A DNA stretch of 64,000 bases from Berkiella sp964496435 (GTDB lineage Bacteria; Pseudomonadota; Gammaproteobacteria; Berkiellales; Berkiellaceae). Numbering within the stretch: position 1 is the stretch's first letter; each line of letters opens with the position of its first letter. Of this stretch, positions 62,494 to 64,000 are shown one piece after another. The notes below the pieces were generated by a model. The model searched no databases and had not been told where the DNA came from. It saw only the letters and a list, made by a program, of their open reading frames with translations. The position numbers and the translations under genes were made by a program. The DNA lies in NCBI GenBank assembly GCA_964496435.1, contig CAZBZP010000002.1, positions 62,001-126,000 of the forward strand, written 5' to 3'.

Positions 62494-64000
62494 ATGCAAG
62501 GTCAACACATCCCCGCACAGCCACCGCAAATAACAAGCAACGCTATTACCGTTGGACAAACAGCAAGGGCTGTTTCAGCACATCTAACGCAGAACTTAGC
62601 AGGATTTCGTATTATCCCAACGGAAGTGACAGGCTTTACAGAATTTAATTTCTTGGGATATCCCTGCCGCAGTCCGATTCAACTACAGAATCTTGTTGGC
62701 CCCAAATTTTGGCGAAGCTTTGATCCCTCCTTGCAATCAGCCCTTAATGAGCTCAAGACCAGCAATGAAATTGATAAATCTCAATTACATGCCACCCTAT
62801 TAAAGAAATATTTTGAACAAGATCTTGAATCAGGCCAGATAACGCTTAGTAATAAGCCTAATGCCTATCAAGCATTGCCCAAGGAAGATAGCGAAGATTA
62901 TCAATTGCAGCTTTACTTCTTGCAACCTTTTCGCTTATTTGGCATTTCTGATAATAATCGAAAATTTGTAGGTACTGATGTTGCCACCATGAATAGAGAA
63001 TGGTTATGGCATCCAAATGCGCGCGATAATGACAGCGCGCCTTTATTTAGAAGTATTATCCAGGTTTATATTTTGGCGAGTATTATTGAAGATTGTGAAG
63101 ATAATACACAGCAAGCTTTTCACTCGCCTGAAATCTTAGCAAAATTGGATGCACTTAAAGCGCTACATGCACAATTACTAACATACATAGATCGTCACAC
63201 ACGCAATTTATTCAATGCCATTGAGCGTCCAACGGCTATTTCGTCTTCACATATGCGTGGCACGCCCCAGGGGTTTTTCTCGGACTCAGGTTTATTAAGG
63301 GTGATTGATAATCAATTCCATGGCTTCATGGATGTCATGGGCTACTATCCCGCTGGCAGACTCCTTTTTGGTCAACCCACCCAAGAACCGCACTATGCTT
63401 CGGCTACAAATGAAAACCGTGAAGCAGGAAATGCACCGCAATCAACATGGCGCTTTGTGCTGAGTTGGGTGATAACCCACCTTAATATATCAACTTCAGT
63501 GTTTTGGCTGCAAAAGGTGCTCAATATCTTAATTGAACAATGGACAACCTTTAAAGAATTTGTAAACAGAACAGGTCAAGGGACCGATGGCAGACAAGGA
63601 TTTATTAAACTCTTAATTCAAAGTTTACTTTTTGTGCCCAATGCCTTCATCCTTGCCGCAGCACCTTTATTAATTTTACTGCCAGGTATTTATGGCATAA
63701 CCTCTATGCCTTTTTCCTTATTGCGCAATTGGTTCATGCATGGGCGCTATGATTCACTCAGAGAATACAAATGGCTTAAATGGCTGGATGGGCTAGAATT
63801 TATCAAAGATTTTGTGCTTTTTATTTGGTTTGCCGTTCCAGTTTTAAATCTCATCATAGATGGTCTGATTTTGATGGTTCCAACGGTATTATTAGCGCCT
63901 GGATACGCAGTTGGCCTTGTTGTCAGCTCAGCATTGATAATAACAACATTTGCTATTATAGGAGCTCGTGATATACCTGTTGATTTATTAACAGGCGTTG
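62494..64000 (+). CDS. Large unrecognised membrane protein, 5' part
   Basis: An open frame of at least 502 codons begins at ATG 62494, with GAGG 13 bases upstream, and leaves the window at the right edge. The first 360 residues are mostly soluble with a proline- and glutamine-rich start. At least three strong hydrophobic helices follow, after about residue 370 (QSLLFVPNAFILAAAPLLIL and FVLFIWFAVPVLNLIIDGLI, then a longer one). No family recognised. Large proteins with late membrane helices are common among type IV effectors of Legionellales, but no secretion signal can be assessed in a partial protein. Confidence 0.65.
   Translation, partial: MQGQHIPAQPPQITSNAITVGQTARAVSAHLTQNLAGFRIIPTEVTGFTEFNFLGYPCRSPIQLQNLVGPKFWRSFDPSLQSALNELKTSNEIDKSQLHATLLKKYFEQDLESGQITLSNKPNAYQALPKEDSEDYQLQLYFLQPFRLFGISDNNRKFVGTDVATMNREWLWHPNARDNDSAPLFRSIIQVYILASIIEDCEDNTQQAFHSPEILAKLDALKALHAQLLTYIDRHTRNLFNAIERPTAISSSHMRGTPQGFFSDSGLLRVIDNQFHGFMDVMGYYPAGRLLFGQPTQEPHYASATNENREAGNAPQSTWRFVLSWVITHLNISTSVFWLQKVLNILIEQWTTFKEFVNRTGQGTDGRQGFIKLLIQSLLFVPNAFILAAAPLLILLPGIYGITSMPFSLLRNWFMHGRYDSLREYKWLKWLDGLEFIKDFVLFIWFAVPVLNLIIDGLILMVPTVLLAPGYAVGLVVSSALIITTFAIIGARDIPVDLLTGV

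Noticed and set aside
1..64000. tRNA, rRNA or CRISPR array
   Set aside because: No clover-leaf sequence with the conserved T-loop, no rRNA stretches and no regularly spaced direct repeats were noticed in the intergenic parts.

Overview
The window is AT-rich, densely coded bacterial DNA. It looks like a gammaproteobacterium, most likely of the Legionellales (Legionella/Coxiella/Berkiella-like). This rests on a complete legionaminic acid pathway, tandem ankyrin-repeat proteins of the effector type, a short KdpD, and many cell-surface glycan genes. The assignment is an inference from gene content; no rRNA or tRNA lies in the window to confirm it.

Layout. (1) 1-4.8 kb: the 5' part of a dicarboxylate/amino-acid:cation symporter, a membrane protein fused to a spermidine-synthase-like domain, a second symporter of the same family, and a small P-loop kinase. 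(2) 4.8-11.3 kb: a kdp potassium-uptake operon on the minus strand (25-codon ORF, kdpF, kdpA, kdpB, kdpC, kdpD). Its KdpD stops before the histidine-kinase module and no kdpE follows. (3) 11.4-24.1 kb: a predicted phosphotransferase/acetyltransferase fusion resembling two antibiotic-inactivating enzymes, two glycan genes, a TPM protein, a double retropepsin-like protease, a DUF2157/DUF4401/GDYXXLXY membrane trio, M48 protease with LemA, a Dps-like ferritin and a sugar nucleotidyltransferase.

(4) 24.5-43.0 kb: a long plus-strand glycan operon. It makes GDP-fucose (gmd, fcl), carries a PglK-like ABC flippase, and holds nine genes for CMP-legionaminic acid (legB, legC, legG, legI, legH, ptmE, ptmF, legF, ptmA). 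Two methyltransferases, a glycosyltransferase and a dTDP-3-amino-sugar module (fdtA-like, fdtB-like, rmlA, rmlB) follow. (5) 43.0-47.6 kb: two paralogous ankyrin proteins, an unknown protein, a small peptide with a colicin-V-like double-glycine leader, a COG4705 membrane protein and a PhyH-like dioxygenase. (6) 47.9-55.9 kb: polysaccharide O-acylation genes, namely two MBOAT acyltransferases, four SGNH-type proteins and a tiny DUF5989 protein. (7) 55.9-62.4 kb: glycosyltransferases, a UDP-xylose module (ugd and UDP-glucuronate decarboxylase), GtrA, an FkbM methyltransferase and a polytopic membrane protein. (8) 62.5 kb to the end: the start of a large unrecognised membrane protein.

The most unusual non-coding signal is a palindromic intergenic element of about 110 bp. 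It has three copies (41.9, 47.7 and 59.6 kb) plus a half copy overlapping the stop codon of the M48 protease gene. Compensatory base changes between copies keep both an inner hairpin and outer arms paired, so its folded form appears to be under selection or was inherited as a foldable mobile unit.

Together the genes describe a bacterium building a complex surface glycan from fucose, legionaminic acid, a 3-amino-3,6-dideoxy sugar and xylose, decorated by methyl and acyl groups. No Wzy polymerase or O-antigen ligase could be identified in the window.
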